64,000 nt of DNA from Cecembia rubra (lineage in GTDB: Bacteria; Bacteroidota; Bacteroidia; Cytophagales; Cyclobacteriaceae), in the NCBI RefSeq assembly GCF_003014575.1, contig NZ_PYGF01000012.1, positions 83,044 to 147,043 of the forward strand, in the 5' to 3' direction. The notes under the pieces are model-generated. The model made no database searches, was not told where the DNA came from, and saw only the letters and a list, made by a program, of their open reading frames with translations. Shown in pieces: positions 63,552-64,000 of the stretch. The stretch's first letter is position 1, and each line of letters opens with the position of its first letter. The translations under genes and the position numbers were made by a program.

Positions 63552-63632
63552 GTCGGGAATTTGAAGTTTAAATTTTTTTCTGCTGATAATCAGCTGTCTT
63601 TTTTGAATTGTGAAATTATTTCTGTTGGTGCT

Positions 63633-63663
63633 TTTGTAATTGAGAAAAAGAGTTGCACCTTTG
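63633..63663 (+). promoter_or_regulatory. rRNA promoter P1
   Basis: TTTG at 63633-63636 and CACCTTTG at 63656-63663, exactly 19 bp apart. The -7 box has C for T at its first base. Confidence 0.65.
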
Positions 63664-63763
63664 CATTCCCAAACGACGGGAGGCAGAACAAATCACCCAA
63701 AATACATTCTGCATTGATTTACTGAAGACTTAGAAAAAAGAATAAAAAAATTTAATTTCTGGT

Positions 63764-63793
63764 TTTGTAAAATAAAATTTTGAATTACCTTTG
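63764..63793 (+). promoter_or_regulatory. rRNA promoter P2
   Basis: TTTG at 63764-63767 and TACCTTTG (perfect TAnnTTTG) at 63786-63793, 18 bp apart. This is the stronger of the two. Confidence 0.75.
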
Positions 63794-63846
63794 CACTCCT
63801 GTTAAACGGAACAGGTGTTAAATAGATCGGCGCTTTAGCTGACGAG

Positions 63847-63865
63847 CCGTACCTTAAGGTTACGG
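63847..63865 (+). promoter_or_regulatory. Leader hairpin in pre-16S RNA
   Basis: CCGT/ACGG and ACC/GGT pair across a TTAA loop with one bulged T. Confidence 0.5.
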
Positions 63866-63867
63866 AT

Positions 63868-63886
63868 AAGTTCTTTGGGATACTGG
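63868..63886 (+). promoter_or_regulatory. boxA-like leader motif
   Basis: AAGTTCTTTGGGATACTGG resembles the GTTCTTTGACAT-type leader motif found before 16S rRNA in Bacteroidota and the antitermination boxA in general. Confidence 0.45.
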
Positions 63887-63950
63887 AATACGAAACGACA
63901 CAATAACAGGTAAAGACGAATGTTTTTACTCCCTGAAGTCCGGAAATAAT

Positions 63951-63973
63951 GGATCTGCCGTAAAGGCGGATCC
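63951..63973 (+). promoter_or_regulatory. Hairpin just before 16S rRNA
   Basis: GGATCTGCC (63951-63959) pairs with GGCGGATCC (63965-63973) around GTAAA, including one G-U pair. It lies 12 bp before the mature 16S end and may be part of the processing stem region. Confidence 0.65.
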
Positions 63974-63985
63974 GGAAAAAACTTT

Positions 63986-64000
63986 ACAATGGAGAGTTTG
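63986..64000 (+). rRNA. rrs: 16S rRNA, first 15 bases (rest outside window)
   Basis: ACAATGGAGAGTTTG matches the conserved start of 16S rRNA that continues as ATCCTGGCTCAG. The mature 5' end is placed by alignment with E. coli AAATTGAAGAGTTTG. The gene runs off the right edge. Confidence 0.85.

Larger units (their letters stand above)
63552..63985 (+). other. rRNA operon promoter and leader region
   Basis: 434 bp with no protein gene. It holds two tandem promoters (63633-63663 and 63764-63793), a leader with a conserved boxA-like motif, and two hairpins before 16S rRNA. Each feature is listed separately. Confidence 0.8.

Overview
The window is bacterial chromosome from a member of the Bacteroidota. 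Three SusC/SusD pairs, a PorP/SprF protein next to a secreted protein with a type B type IX secretion sorting domain, promoters of the TTTG-N17..20-TAnnTTTG kind, weak Shine-Dalgarno signals and GC content near 40% (estimated by eye) all point there. Reg_prop histidine kinases, many Tat-signal Gfo/Idh/MocA oxidoreductases, DUF1593 and DUF5009 proteins suggest an aerobic Cytophagales, most likely Cyclobacteriaceae (Algoriphagus-like). That lineage call is inference. I saw no CRISPR array, prophage, transposase or integrase.

Layout. (1) 1-4.65 kb: two related sensor histidine kinases. The first enters from the left edge and ends inside a small 489-bp element with terminal inverted repeats that carries a GxxExxY gene; a kinase 3'-end remnant follows. 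(2) 4.8-6.6 kb: a cyclic-nucleotide-binding/patatin phospholipase. (3) 6.8-31.1 kb: a long glycan-catabolic region without its own SusC/SusD. It holds two DUF1593 proteins, two HGSNAT-like membrane acetyltransferases, an alpha/beta hydrolase, a decayed acetylxylan esterase, a GH20-like hydrolase, a sulfatase, a NagB-NagA fusion with a sodium:solute symporter, four Tat-exported Gfo/Idh/MocA oxidoreductases, a Tat-exported NHL propeller, a DUF1080 protein and an exported TIM-barrel epimerase. (4) 31.1-33.8 kb: queE behind a probable preQ1-type pseudoknot, then a PorE-like OmpA protein. (5) 34-51.7 kb: one SusC/SusD pair, then two paralogous SusC/SusD pairs separated by queD and lpxB, the last followed by a small lipoprotein. 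(6) 51.8-60.1 kb: housekeeping genes clpX, clpP, tig, tRNA-Leu(UAG), relA/spoT, fur, a STAS protein and purA. (7) 60.2-63.6 kb: a T9SS type B cargo with its PorP/SprF partner. (8) 63.6-64 kb: tandem rRNA promoters and leader, and the first 15 bases of 16S rRNA.

How the genes may work together. The 6.8-31 kb region reads as a periplasmic and cytoplasmic pathway for a decorated, amino-sugar-containing glycan: desulfation, acetylation of exposed amino sugars, beta-hexosaminidase cleavage, uptake by the symporter, and deacetylation plus deamination by the fused NagB-NagA. Beside it, the Tat-exported oxidoreductases, DUF1080 protein and TIM-barrel protein fit oxidation-elimination (3-keto-glycoside) chemistry. 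The queuosine genes queE and queD lie 12 kb apart among outer-membrane genes. The most interesting points are the preQ1-like pseudoknot at queE, the GxxExxY element, the NagB-NagA fusion, the SusC whose TonB box is replaced by a Glu-rich stretch, and the HGSNAT/sulfatase/GH20 combination.
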